Origin: Ficedula albicollis
Lineage: Eukaryota > Chordata > Aves > Passeriformes > Muscicapidae
Direction: 5' to 3'
Assembly (NCBI RefSeq): GCF_000247815.1
Contig: NC_021675.1
Coordinates: 61,783,029 to 61,847,028 of the forward strand
Length of the DNA: 64,000 bases
Positions 50,485 through 62,846 of the stretch are shown piece by piece (the first letter of the stretch is position 1; every line of letters starts with the position of its first letter). Below the pieces are notes generated by a model. The model did not search any database, was not told the origin of the DNA, and saw only the letters and a list, made by a program, of their open reading frames with translations. A program made the position numbers and the translations under genes.

Positions 50485-50556
50485 CTGGGCAGTGCTCGCA
50501 GCAGCGTTTTGTATTGCACTGACTCAACTCCTTGCTGATTTTATTTCTGCAAGGTC
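50485..50556 (-). CDS. Candidate 72-base Cys-rich internal exon, - strand gene
   Basis: On the - strand a good acceptor (gagaccctctctgcag) and a good donor (TGCCCAG/gtaaac) enclose one fully open frame. Both other frames have stops. With two leading and one trailing base it encodes 23 residues, beginning PCRNKISKELSQCNTKRCCE and ending HCP, with five Cys. The exon is symmetric in phase 1, as extracellular modules often are, and a secreted Cys-rich module would fit. No known spacing pattern is matched. Its trailing G completes a Gly codon with the 41054 candidate. Confidence 0.38.
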
Positions 50557-51190
50557 CTGCAGAGAGGGTCTCATGATCTGGGCCTCTTTAAAATGAGAAT
50601 AACTCCAGATGTCTAAGACTAGAAAATAAAATTATATGCTTGCAGTATAAATTTATGAAGTGGCCACATTCATCTGAAAAAATGATAAAGAAGAGATGGA
50701 ATAAAGATTTTTCACTCCTGCTGATGACACAGAAATCCATAAATGTGGCTTTTCCATGTGACAAAGTGGTATGCAATATTCACTGTGGTTTCACACAGTT
50801 GGGTCAATAAACTTCCATTAAGTATGGACAAGCTGTCAAAGTGACCTGCTGCCCTCAGTTCTGCAGTATGACTTGGCCTTAGCTGTCCATATTAATATGA
50901 ATTTTAACCCTTTGGTTTGACATTTTAATTCTTCATCCATTAGTCTCACATTTCTGTATTATCAGTTAGTACTATTGATTTTAAAGAATACATACAGTCA
51001 ATTTGCACACATGTATTTGCAAAGGTCAGCAGAGGACACAAATGTGATTTCTGCAAGAGGTCCAGACATTGCTTCCTGATGAAATTTATTATCTCTCCTG
51101 GCAGAGATTATTTTTTGCAAGTGGAAGAAGTACTTATCATAACTGAAGGATCACTAGATGTCCTTGCAGTCTGAATTTTTAAGGGTTCAT

Positions 51191-51356
51191 TTGTGGGGTT
51201 TTTTTACAAGATATTACTAAATAGAGGCACTGCAAGTCCAGAAATATTTTTCTTCAGGCTGAGTTTCTCCTGAGGTCATTGCCACACATCTCAGCTGCCT
51301 GTGCTTTGTGGGAACACAGAACACTCTTAATTGGCACACAGAAATTAGTGGAAGCA
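51191..51356 (+). repeat. Identical dispersed duplication, copy 1 (166 bases)
   Basis: The segment from ttgtggggtttttttacaag to attagtggaagca recurs at 52857-53022 with no difference that I could find. The flanks are unrelated on both sides. Confidence 0.95.
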
Positions 51357-51399
51357 AAGCAGGAATCTGTGTTTCAGCCCTCACAGACCTGCACATATT

Positions 51400-52856
51400 T
51401 TATGTTTAAAGCACAGAGATAAAACAAAAAAAAAAATTGAAGCTTTTGCATGACTAAGATAAACCCTGCCCACCCTTTTTTTCTTTTTCTTCCTTTTTTA
51501 GTCAGATGGAAACCAGGCAGCAGAGGTGGATTTTACCTTTGACTGAAATACCAATGCTGTAATTGCCCTGTTCCCAGGAGGGAGAATTCAAAGCCAGGTT
51601 CTCTGGACGTTAAGAAACCTTCACCTCCATTTGCTCATTTTTTTACCTTTTAGGTAGAACATGCTGGTTTTTATTGTTCCTGGTATATAACCTTTCTGTC
51701 CAAGATCTTTCAAATGGGGAGAGAAGAAATTTATCCAAATATTTAGTATCTCAGCTTCTAGAGACCTCAGCCACTCAGAGGGATTAAATGGTGTTATAGT
51801 TTTTGTGGTGTTACCTAGGTGAGATTTGCTACTTGGAGATTCCAGATCTCCTTAAGGAGTGCCTACTACTGGTTTCTTCCTCCTACTTTTTTTTTCAATG
51901 CTCATTTCCCCTCATCTTAGAGTTGCTGTTGTACTGTCCCAGGACACAGTTTCTCAATCACTTGTTATTTACAGATGGGAAGGACTTTGGGGATCAGCTA
52001 CCCAAGGACAAGTGTCTTTTCACACCTCCTAGTCCTCTAATCCACCTGAGCATCTTCTATCCATGGCCCAGTTTCATCTGCAGGTTGATGGGAAATTGTT
52101 TCTTTAAATTTCCTGCAGTTCCATCTCTATTCCCTTTAAAAGCATCAGGAAGCTGTCACTAGTGCAAGATCAGACTTCTCTGGATCTGTTGATATTCCAG
52201 ACACTGCCATATCCAGTGTTCTGCTCTTTATGACACTGCCAAAGTCAGTAGTGGCACTTGGTGGCACAATGCCACAATATCATGAATTTCTGAAGTTCCC
52301 CAGGAACAAAACAGAGTCTCTCAAATGTGCCTTTTCTCCATTCACACATAATCCACACCAGATTTCGGAAGCAAACCAGATAGAGCTGTTCTCCTGCCCT
52401 GTGCCTACTTGGAGATCTAACAGTTTGTACTTAGAAGGAAAAAGTAAAAAATTTAATTTCTCCACATTTCAAAACATAAGAGTAGCACAGCACTATTCCA
52501 AATAATGCTTGAATTTCATTTCTAATCTAGAATCTCCAAAGTTTCTGTGTCCCTGTTTGAGCTTCCACCACAAATATATCCTTGGTTGTGTTTGGATCTT
52601 TACTGTGTGAACTTATCTCTCACCCATCACCTCTTGCAGGAAAATAGCTACTATATTTTCTCTGTATCAGAACTAGAATTTTTGCTTAAATGGAAAATGA
52701 ATATGCATTGTACTTCAGAAAATATGAGGGCAAAATTATTCATTTCAGGATGAGCAAGAAACTCAGTGAAGCTAAATCAATTTATACACAGTAGCAACTC
52801 ATATCAAAACTCCAAAGTAAAAAACAGCCCAGCCTGCTTTTCCTTGAGCTGCCCTC
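51400..52856. other. Non-coding stretch
   Basis: Sequence between the two identical 166-base copies, with A and T runs near 51425 and 51476. Open frames (for example 51803-52162, + strand) are rich in Phe, Leu and Ser, as expected from pyrimidine-rich DNA, and lack splice pairs. A 36-base - strand piece at 51815-51850 is phase-compatible with the 50485 exon but has a poor acceptor. Confidence 0.35.
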
Positions 52857-53022
52857 TTGTGGGGTTTTTTTACAAGATATTACTAAATAGAGGCACTGCA
52901 AGTCCAGAAATATTTTTCTTCAGGCTGAGTTTCTCCTGAGGTCATTGCCACACATCTCAGCTGCCTGTGCTTTGTGGGAACACAGAACACTCTTAATTGG
53001 CACACAGAAATTAGTGGAAGCA
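52857..53022 (+). repeat. Identical dispersed duplication, copy 2 (166 bases)
   Basis: This is the partner of 51191-51356, 1,666 bases downstream in direct orientation. Identity over the whole length implies a very recent copy or an assembly error. Confidence 0.95.
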
Positions 53023-53855
53023 TGGGTTATTACATGCTAAAGGTTGCACCAGAAGAAACAGAATAAATGCATAGCTTCGTTCTGGGGCTGGTCTTAAAAA
53101 CATTTTTTCATGTGCCTACGTCTCCACATGAGCGTCACACCCTCTGAGGTGTCTTGAGTTGTTGGTGTGCTTAAGTTAAGCTCATACAGATGTGTTTGCA
53201 AGAAGGAGCAGATTTCAAGAACAAATCCCCTTTTCTGCATCAGGAGGAAGGCGACTGATAGCCCTCCAGTGTGCTTCAGATTTCATACTCTGATTGTAAG
53301 GAGAGCTCCATAACACTCCCCACTACAACACAACAACAACACAATCATTTAGTTCAGCAATCTGAGAGGGACAACGGCTATTCCAGCATTCCCAAGGGGG
53401 GCTCAAATGACTTATTGATCAATTGATTAATTAATGTCAGTGGTCGGAGGAGAGAGCAGCTCTACTAAAAAAAATAGCTGTCAGAAGAGCCCATAAGTGC
53501 ATGAGCTATTAGGAATGAAAAAAGGAATCTGACAGAAAAATAGGGCAGTGATTGCTTTACATTAAATGTGAGAGAATGCGCGAGATGTGTTTCCAAAACT
53601 TGTCAGATACAATAATGAGAAATAGAAACTTCATTTTGGAATAAAGATGGTCATGCTCATATTTTCATAGACCACATATGAAAGTTTGGAATTGATTATC
53701 TGTTCATAAAATAGCTGCTTTGAGTTATTTCTACGAAAAGTTAGCAACTGATCTTCTAATCATTCTTAAGAATTGGGGTTTTTTCTAATGAATAAGGCTG
53801 AATGCTTTTTCTAATTAACTTTTCAGTTGTTATTTTTGGCACAGGTAAGGGTAAA

Positions 53856-54085
53856 TCTACTCTGTGTGCTTTTCCCTGTTTCACTATTGGTAAAACTTTC
53901 TCCTAAAGTATCATTGAAACAAAGTTGTAATGTGGAATGTGCATTCTTGAAATACTCGCTGCTATTTATTTCTACTCTGTGTGCTTTTCCCTGTTTCACT
54001 ATTGGTAAAACTTTCTCCTAAAGTATCATTGAAACAAAGTTGTAATGTGGAATGTGCATACTTGAAATACCCACTGCTATTTATT
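53856..54085. repeat. Tandem duplication, unit 115, two copies
   Basis: Units at 53856 and 53971 begin tctactctgtgtgcttttcc and abut. There are two visible substitutions (gcattcttg/gcatacttg, tactcgctg/tacccactg). Matching short + strand frames come from the repeat. Confidence 0.95.
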
Positions 54086-54089
54086 ATTA

Positions 54090-55617
54090 GTTTTCATTTC
54101 CAGATAAGGGGCATCATTATGGTGTTTAAGATTCATTTGACAGGAGGCATTCATATGTCCTGGAAAGGTTGTCTTTATATCATTATTGTGCTAAGGGTAT
54201 AACTGAGGGACTGGGGGGCAGATGTTTATCTGTATGAAAAATCCTAACTCACCTGGGCAGCTTAACTACAGAAAACTGAGATATAAAATTAAATGAATCT
54301 ATCATGGCCATTATTTGAAGCAGAGTGTTTATCTGTGTAATGATTGCTCACCTGAATTAAAGAGATTTTTCTTATGGAAAATAATGATTAATCTTCTTTT
54401 AATCCCATGCTTTGGGTTTCATTTGGAGGCCCAGACATGAAGATGCCTTTTATTCTCTCCATAAATAGGAATACGTGTTCTTAGTAGGTCTGGTGGACAC
54501 ACAGAGTGTGGTGAGAGGTGTGACTGACTTGCAGCACAGTGGGGGGACCATAGCTGATTAAATGATTTATTCAGTCACACAGGAAAGCTGTGGATCAGGC
54601 CTTGAACCAATCCTGCCCTGCTGCCTGTCACCTCATGCTACAAAATCATCCACCACTGCCACATCAGCTATGCTGGTAAAGCATCTATTCCACCTGTAGA
54701 AAAGGTGCAACCATTAAGACATTTGAACCAGAACCACAGCAAAATCAAGACATCTGATAATTTCCTAGACAACTTGCAAGTTGCAGTTAATTAAAATCCT
54801 AATTACAGTCAAGACAAGTATTTTTTTTCATTATGCAGATTGAATTAAGTATGATGAGTTGGTTTTGTATTTATTTATCTAATTAAATATGTTCATTCTT
54901 CATCTGACTTCTCTAGTTAAGAGCACATGTACACAGAAAATTATAAAAGAATTTGGGGGCAACTTTTGTTTAAATACTTTGATATCTCAGAAATCTAGGC
55001 AGAATATCCTACATGCCAATTAAGCAACCTGATGCTTTGTTGCACTTACATAATATTAAAAGTTTTTCTCTATGTTGTACAGTAGTTCATGCATTTCAAT
55101 AGAATTCTAATAATTCTAATACTAATTTAATAAAAATACATAACACAAAGGGAGTAAATATATTGCAAATACCTTTTAAAGTTATTATTGTTTAAAAATG
55201 CACAAGAATAAAATTAATTTACCAATTTTTTTTTCTATATTAATCAAGAAAGAGTAAGATAAACATTTTGCTTACTGCCCAGCATTAAAATGGTCTTCAC
55301 ATATCACTTCAGAACTTGATTTTTGTGTTACTGTTATTAGTAATGAGGTCACTTAAGAATCTGGGCATGTGTGTCTGTGAGAGCTGTGCTCAAAAATCTA
55401 CTCCTTATCTACAAGGCAAAAAACAAACATTGAAAATAAAACATGCCTAATGCCATTTTCTTTAAAATACATTTAAATAATGCCATATTATCTATGGTAA
55501 CAACTTTATGAGATGAAAAACCATATTCTAGGTCCTCCAGTGAGGTAGATAAGCACAGCACCAGGGAAACACCCAGCTCACACAAATGAGTATCCACATC
55601 TAAGCAGAAGTTAATAT
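54090..55617. other. Non-coding stretch
   Basis: AT-rich, with stops in all frames. No gene, repeat family or array is seen. Confidence 0.45.
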
Positions 55618-55723
55618 TTCTGGGATTTCAAAAGTCAAACTGCTCATTTGAACAGCAGAGCTGGTCAGACTTCTGGGATTTCAAAAGTCAAACTGCTCAT
55701 TTTAGCAGCAGAGCTGGTCAGAG
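55618..55723. repeat. Tandem duplication, unit 53, two copies
   Basis: Units at 55618 and 55671 begin ttctgggatttcaaaagtca and abut. They differ only at tttgaacag versus ttttagcag. Confidence 0.94.
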
Positions 55724-55729
55724 AGTTCA

Positions 55730-57120
55730 TCTCTTTACAAGTGTTAAAGCATTGTCTGAAGTAGGACATCTTCTAGGACATTTACTGAAGAGTTTCCATG
55801 CAGTATCTGAACTTTAAAGATTATGCATTAGTAGTGAAGGTCTGCTCCATTTACCCTACTTCATCCTTCAAACAGCTAACCTGCCCCATGTGTTCCAGGA
55901 TCCACAGCTAGGATTGTCCAGGAGACACATGCAGCTTCATAAATAAATTCTAGAATAGGAAGATAATGAAAATAAAGCATTAAGAACTGCTTCATGTTTT
56001 CAAATGAAGGTTGAGTTATTTGTACCCTTTGGAGAAAGGATGGTCTCTATACGTAATTTTCCTCAGCTCACTTTCAGAGTTTAGTCACTGGGAAATCAAT
56101 AGCAGTTTTCTCACATGCTCTGCTTGCTTGTGAGATCTCACATGAACTTTGAAATTTGTACAACACCATGTTTTGCCAACATTTTTACAAATTCCTGGCT
56201 ACAGTCCAAACATAACAAATGAATATATTGATCTGGAAAAAAAAAATCTGAGCAAGCCAACACACTCTTTTTTTTATTTTATTTGTTCTTTTTAAAGTAA
56301 ATTCTGGATATGATTTATTATTTAAATTTAGCTATTTCTAAGCAAATCTATCTATCATCCAGTGAACTCTCAGTCCTTTGTAAAGTCTTGTCAGGAGCTT
56401 TAGCATATAAAGTGGTTTTAAAACTTTTCAATTCTGAAAAATATTCCTGTAGTTAATGTGTTTCTCTTTATGTGAACACTGGTCAAGGATTCTTGGTATT
56501 TTTATATAAAGAATATCTCTAAAAATATCATCAATTTTATCCATAGCCATTGATAAGTGCATTAAAGGAAGGATTTGGAAATACCATATATTATTAATGT
56601 CACCTATTCCAAGATTGCTTTTATTTCTTTATGTCTTGAACAGGTTTCAAAGCAAATATTTCTCATGTCAGATGTCATAAGAAACCTGAAAATTTTGAGG
56701 AAAAAAAGGTAACCAAAGCAGTTCAGATATCTATAAGAAGGAAACTAAGATGTCTGTAAGAAGGAGACAAAGGGAAAAGAGCTATCAGCAAAATGAGCAT
56801 TTGTCCTTCTTCAAAATACTTGAATGACCTCTTCTTTGAAGAGATCTAACACCTGTTTTGGAGCATGATGATTAGAATTGGAAGCTAAATGTATATGTGC
56901 TGAAATTATCTTTTTCCAAATACCAGAATTTAACCCTTTTGTCAAATGACAATATTTAAAATAATTAGAATTAAAGTAAATTTTAGACTAAAATAATACT
57001 CTAATGGAAGCATCTCACATGCTCTTAGTGTAAAAGGAATACTAAAAAAAGCACCCTGCACCATGAATTTCATCCCTGCTGCTAAAGGAAATTACACAGT
57101 ACAGATAATAGATGCAAGAA
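55730..57120. other. Non-coding stretch
   Basis: AT-rich sequence with stops in all frames. No feature was recognised. Confidence 0.45.
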
Positions 57121-57313
57121 GTTGTTCACTGAAATGAATCAGCCTTGGCTGCAGCTCGTCTCCTGGAGAGCAGCCCTGCAGCACACCCCTCCAGGCCTTA
57201 GAAACCCTCTCCTATTCCAGCCAGAACTTGCTCACAGTCATTTTTTACCCATTTCTTCTGGTGCCAAGGCTGTTCTGCAGTTGCTCTGCCCCTCTGTGTC
57301 TGTCTCTGCTCAG

Positions 57314-57427
57314 AACGAGCACATCCCCTGTCAGACTGTGCTCCACTTGAGGAACAAGCCTGGGGTCTCTCCCACCAGCAGTGGCCCCTCTGTGAATGTG
57401 ATGAGGAGGAAAAGAAGGAAGGGCTAA
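57314..57427 (+). CDS. Candidate terminal exon in a GC-rich patch
   Basis: An excellent acceptor (cccctctgtgtctgtctctgctcag) ends at 57313. The frame is in phase 0 and open for 37 codons to TAA at 57425-57427. The product is hydrophilic and ends in a basic cluster (LRNKPGVSPTSSGPSVNVMR, then RKRRKG). Many codons end in G or C, unlike the AT-rich flanks. No AATAAA is close downstream and no partner exon was found upstream in the window. It might be the last exon of a separate + strand gene. The whole patch (57121-57440) is open in more than one frame, so chance is possible. Confidence 0.3.
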   Translation, partial: NEHIPCQTVLHLRNKPGVSPTSSGPSVNVMRRKRRKG

Positions 57428-58079
57428 CTGCACAGCAAGACAGATGAAGCATTTAGACAAAACCTTGCAATAATATTGTAAAATGTCTTTGTTTCTGCTA
57501 GAAACACCTTCCCTAGATCACATTTGTCTTTTCCTTAGCCCATCCCATTGCCTGTTGGTAGGTCACTCTCTATTCAGCTAATGAACAAAAATCTTCCTCC
57601 ATGTCTGCCATTTTCAGCTGGTAGGTGCCTGTCTGATAGAGAAATCAATTTCATAAACACTTAAGGCTACATAATTTGTGCTATTATATTTAATCTTATT
57701 TTTATTTCTACAGTTCTTATTCAATTCATTCTGTTCTCCTTTGGTTTTGCTAAGAACTCCAAAAATTTTCATTTACTTAATTAAACAAGTTTAACTAAAC
57801 AAACTAAACTAAATGACTGCTTGAAGACCATTCTTTAAGAAAAACTACGGCCAAAATAGGGCTTTCTGTAAACAGTTGTTTTAACAAGTTTGGGAGTTTT
57901 TTCTCTCTCTTTTTTTTTTCTTTAGGGTCAGTTTGCCTCCAATTTGCATCATTTTGTGCATAACCATTATGTTATTTTAAGTAGATAGATCTAATCTTGT
58001 CTAAAAATTAACTTGCCTCTCAACTTACCCAACTAATCTTCTTGCAAACTCAAGTTGCATGTCAATCACCTTCCATTTG

Positions 58080-58220
58080 GCTTCTCACTTCTTCACTTCT
58101 TCAAAATGCCTTCCAAAATCACACAAAATTTGCCTTTTTTAAGCTTTTCGGCTTCTCACTTCTTCACTTCTTCAAAATGCCGTCCAAAATCACACAAAAT
58201 TTGCATTTTTTAAGCTTTTA
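58080..58220. repeat. Tandem duplication, unit 71, two copies
   Basis: The segment gcttctcacttcttcacttc starts at 58080 and 58151. There are two visible substitutions (ccttcc/ccgtcc, gcctttttt/gcatttttt). Within each unit ttcactt is itself repeated. Confidence 0.94.
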
Positions 58221-59272
58221 TTTTGTGCATTCCAGTTATCCCATTGGTAGATTCATTTAGTGTGCCTATTATTGGATCTGTTATTTGATATTCCAGTCCC
58301 CTCTATATTCTGGAATACAAATTGTTTTTACCGATGTGTATTTACTGAGATCGTTTTCATAGCTGAAATAAAATAATCTCCACATCTATTCATCCATTCT
58401 AGTTATCCATCAACTTTTCACTCCTGCCTGGCATTGTCTCTGTTAAATTCTGAGAAATAATATTTGTGTAATTTTCGGAACAACGTTGGCAGAAATGTTA
58501 CTGATAAGCACATGAAAATTTGGACAACAATCAGTTCAATTCTGAACGAAGTTAATCTGACTAATGGTTGTACATTAAAGCCATGTAAAAATGTTTCTTT
58601 CTCAGAGCTTTCCTAAAGACACTAGAGAATTTTAACTAAGAAGCATATTCGGAGTTTTATTTGAGTCCAAAAGTCAAAAAAGTAACTTAAAAAAAAAAAT
58701 TAAAAATAAAAGAAAGGAGAAATAACATTGGATTGGCCTGGATTTCATCGGTTTTGATTTTGGCATTAAGTTATTAACCACATCCAAAACCACCAAGGTT
58801 TGAGAGCATTGTTCAGTACAGACTCGTGGAGTATGTGTTCCCTAGAATGTGTAACTTCCATCACTTTCAGCCAAGATCCTCTTGGTTTTTGCTTGCTCAC
58901 TTCTGGCCTTGAACCAAAATGCTTCAGCCACAGTCCCGTTGGTTCTCCAGGTAGTTGTGATTGCTCCCTTCACTGCAGGCTCACTGCTGGCCTCACCAGA
59001 AACTCTTAAATTACTCTTAATTTTGAGGTATCAAGTCATTCTATGACAAGATACCACTTCAAGCAGAGCTGGAAAGTGTAGGTGCCAACAGGAACTAAAA
59101 AATCCCTATCCACTACTCAGAACCACAGCTAAAGGACTTGGAGCTGGATGTGCAGGGTAACCAGCAGTCCCAAATGGATATAGGAAATGTTGGTGAGAAA
59201 TTTGAGGCTCTCTCCTACACCTCAGTGTCTTCCTGTACCCAGGGATGAAAACTGCAGGAATCATCCTAACTA

Positions 59273-59316
59273 AAATATATATATATTTTATATATATATG
59301 TGCCAATATATATACA
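59273..59316. repeat. TA-rich simple repeat
   Basis: Imperfect (TA)n runs are split by tttta and tgtgcca. This is a microsatellite. Confidence 0.88.
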
Positions 59317-59484
59317 ATACACTGGCACTGAGAGTATGTATCCAAGGAGTGGAATGGACCATTTTAACAACTCACTAACCAAAATGTGCGTTTTGGAGCC
59401 CAAAATCCCGGGGCATGCCTAGATTTACTAGCTTTTGCTAAATACATCTAAGGCACAGGACCACTACCTTATAATTCATAAGTT

Positions 59485-59514
59485 TACTGCTAGTGGGTAC
59501 TAGCAGTACCCACT
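59485..59514. other. Two overlapping, mutually exclusive perfect hairpins
   Basis: Arms tactgctag (59485-59493) and ctagcagta (59500-59508) pair perfectly around a 6-base loop. Arms agtgggtac (59492-59500) and gtacccact (59506-59514) also pair perfectly around a 5-base loop. The two hairpins share bases, so only one can form at a time. No function is known. Confidence 0.75.
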
Positions 59515-60079
59515 GGTCATGTTGGGCCTCTGTGTGCACCAGAGGGAAGAAATTTCTACTTCCCCAGTCTTTATTTCCACAAAGGTGTGAAGGCTTGGAG
59601 GGCAGGAGCAAACCCTCAGCCTCCCAAGCTGATTTAGTTTGGGTCACTTTATATATTCTGGCACATAGATTGCTGCAAACTGTTAGCAGGCCATGTGCAG
59701 TCCAGCCACAACCTCTTTTCCCTGATGTCACTAATCAGAAAAACTCCCAGTTATTACTTGTGTCAGCAATAGCAACATAAGACAGAGAAATCTTCAATAA
59801 TACATAGCAATCATTCATAATTTAAATTAGGCTATCTACAAAATAGTACTGGTAAGTCCTGTATACAGCTGAACTGTCAAAGAAAGAGACTATAGTAATT
59901 CATTACAAATCTGCCAGGAGTCCCTGGATAAGTAACCAGCATGAACATCCACTAAATTATCCAAAAAGCATGGTTGGCTGTAACCCATCCTTTTGTTTGA
60001 GGGGAGAGTTGCTAGTGCTCTAGAACAGCCTTCACACCTTAGGAAAGCTGTAAAGTTTCTCACACTTCAGCCAGATATG

Positions 60080-60108
60080 TGTATATATATATATATATAT
60101 ATGTATAT
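60080..60108. repeat. (TA)n microsatellite
   Basis: An uninterrupted ta run follows gtg, then comes atgtatataa. It ends a few bases before the 112-base tandem duplication at 60115. Confidence 0.93.
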
Positions 60109-60114
60109 AAAAGC

Positions 60115-60338
60115 AGAATTTGGCTTACTAAGACTGCCATAAAGGCTCAGCTTGTAAGAACAACACATTTAAATCATCAGAGAGCTAAGATGAGTGCTAG
60201 AAGCACTTTGGGTTTATATTTATGCTAGAATTTGGCTTACTAAGACTGCCATAAAGGCTCAGCTTGTAAGAACAACACATTTAAATCATCAGAGAGCTAA
60301 GATGAGTGCTAGAAGCACTTTGGTTTTATATTTATGCT
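60115..60338. repeat. Tandem duplication, unit 112, two copies
   Basis: Units 60115-60226 and 60227-60338 begin agaatttggcttactaagac and abut. They differ at ttgggttt versus ttggtttt and at the last bases of the unit. Confidence 0.95.
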
Positions 60339-60339
60339 T

Positions 60340-62749
60340 GAAGAACACGAGTATCTTCAGTGTGCAAAGCGAGGCACAAGTGACAAGAGACCATCATGAA
60401 AGATCATGGGAAGAAATGGCCCCACAGCATATCAGTCACCTAATCAGTGCCAGCTTTTCTCTCCTATGAACCACTGGAAGAAAACTTCAAAATTAAGTTT
60501 GATATGGAGGAGAGTAACTGGGCAAATTTCCTGAAGGACCCTTGAATCCCAAAGTAGTTCAATTTCACGTGATTGCCCTCAGAGTTGCAAGACACTTTCA
60601 GGAAATTAGAAGCATATACCACAGGAGAAAGGAAACTGGGAATGGGGAAAGACTTTGAGGGTGAGGACATGTCTTAAAAATTGTCAGCTCAGATTAAAGG
60701 GCTTGGAGACTATAATATGGAAATTCTGAAGAACTAAGTGTCCATCAAGGAAGTATACAACAGATGGCTATAGCAAGACATTTAGAAAGGTGGAGCACCT
60801 CTACTGAGGAAAGGAATAAGCAGGTTCTTTCTAGAATTTACTTGCCACTTACTTCCCACTTACTCAGACCCTGCAGAGAATTCTTTTGGTAAACACATTC
60901 TTTAAGTATTAGTTTCTGATTAAAATCTCACACAAATTTTTCAGAAGAAAAGGAGTTATTTCTAATACTGAAAGTATTTGAAGCATCTGAAGTTTTTTGT
61001 AAAGGTGCAATAACAGCAGTCTGCAAGCAGCACATCATCATTTGTGACTAATCAGCAAATCCAGATGGCACATAAATTGACAAGAAATGTCATCAATGCA
61101 AATTAACATTTTCAAGCCATAAAAAAAGAACACCAGCTTCATGTTACAACTGAAAGAATGGCTCCATTTTGGAAAGTCATTCACTATCATGGTATAGACA
61201 ATGACCCCTGTCAAAAGATTTAACAAAGTTCACAGGTCAATGCAGTGGGAGGATCTCTGCTGTCCTGACTCTTAGTAATAGACTAATCATGCAGAAAAAG
61301 TTTTAAGTGTTAATAATTTAGTGAATGAAATTCATGCCTTTTGACCCTGAATGAAGAGACAAGCGAGATTCATCTTGTCTTCAATTAAGTTTATTTTTAA
61401 GCACCTTATCTGAGCCAAGACTCAGAGGATCCCAATATTTTTATGCCTTTTTTCAAGCTGCAAATTAAATCTGTAGATACTGAGTGTTGGGAAAACTTTT
61501 TCACACAAGAGCCGTGAAATCCTGATTCTGCTGAAGTCAGTGGGAGTGCTGCCATTTCTTCAGCAGGGCCTGGACTTCAGCCATGCTGTTCAAAGTCTCT
61601 GAGCGCTGTCTTGGCTACGCTACCCACATGCTGTTCCCAATGGGTTCACTGGCAGGAAAAAAATCAACGCTGTGTAAATGCTGAATATTGCAGCTGAAGG
61701 AGAGGCAGTATCACAGTCTGAAGAATATGCCTGAGTTCAGTTTTGAAATTTCTAAGATGCAGAAGCCATTTCATTGTTGAAGCGATAAGTGGCACGCAAT
61801 CCATCGGCACTGAAACCAAGCTCATGCTAAGATGCTGCATGGGGGTTTCATGGCACTCTAAATGTAAAGAGTCCTGGTGGGACTGCATAGCAGAAAACTA
61901 CAAGGTTCATTCACACTGTGGACTACACAGATCAGAATCAGATGCAAAAATTTGCACCCTGTAAATCTGTGAAAAAGATAAGATGAACCCAGAGAATTAC
62001 TATCTCAAATTTCAGAAAAGGCTCTACAGATAAAATTGTCTACACATTCTTTCGTTTTTTTTGTGTAGTGAGATGAAGCCATCATCTATATGTACGCAAA
62101 GCCAAGATTTCAGATTCCAGACTGCTTTGCTGTGTGGTCAGAGCTGTGAGGAGCAGCAGTGAAATATCTTAGTCAGGGCCATAGCAAGGGGGCAAGTGAA
62201 GAAGTGGATAACATCCTCATCTTGCTGCCTTTAAACTTTCAAGCAAAAGGACAAAACAATGGGCACCAGAATATCTAAGACTTTCCCTGTAGCTTGGATA
62301 AACTTCTGCCAGCAATAGTTGCATTTGTGACTGAGCTTGTCTGGCTTTCAGGGGTGTATTTACCCTATTGGTATTTTGATGCTAAATGCTTTACTCTACC
62401 ACAGCTGTATCCACAGAAAGGGAGCATTGCCTGCCCAAGATTTTATGTTCCTGTACAGCAGGGCATTCTTAGGGTAGTCAGTGTCTTACTTGCTCATTTT
62501 AAACACCTCCCCAAATTCAATGGAACTGTATATCTATGCAAAATTAAATACTTATGTCAAATGTTTGCTGAACAGAGCCTAAAGGTAGAAGAAAATCTTG
62601 TACTTGAAATAGCTGTAGCATAAATTGTTTATATTTTGCCTTTGGCTAGATTAGTGCGTCTCTATTATCATTACTTTTTCATTTTAATGTTATACCACTG
62701 AAGACTTAGACTAGCACCCATAATAATTATGCTTGAAGACTTGGGGTAA
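60340..62749. other. Non-coding stretch
   Basis: No supported exon, repeat family or array was recognised. Open frames of 60-110 codons occur but without splice context or unusual composition. Confidence 0.4.
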
Positions 62750-62846
62750 CATACCTATCAATTATATCACTTCACTCCTCTGTGTTTCTGGGTATACATA
62801 CCTATCAATTATATCACTTCACTCCTCCTCTGTGTTTCTGGGTACG
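62750..62846. repeat. Tandem duplication, unit 47, two copies
   Basis: The segment catacctatcaattatatca starts at 62750 and 62797. Copy 2 has an extra ctc (cactcctcctctgtg). Confidence 0.92.
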
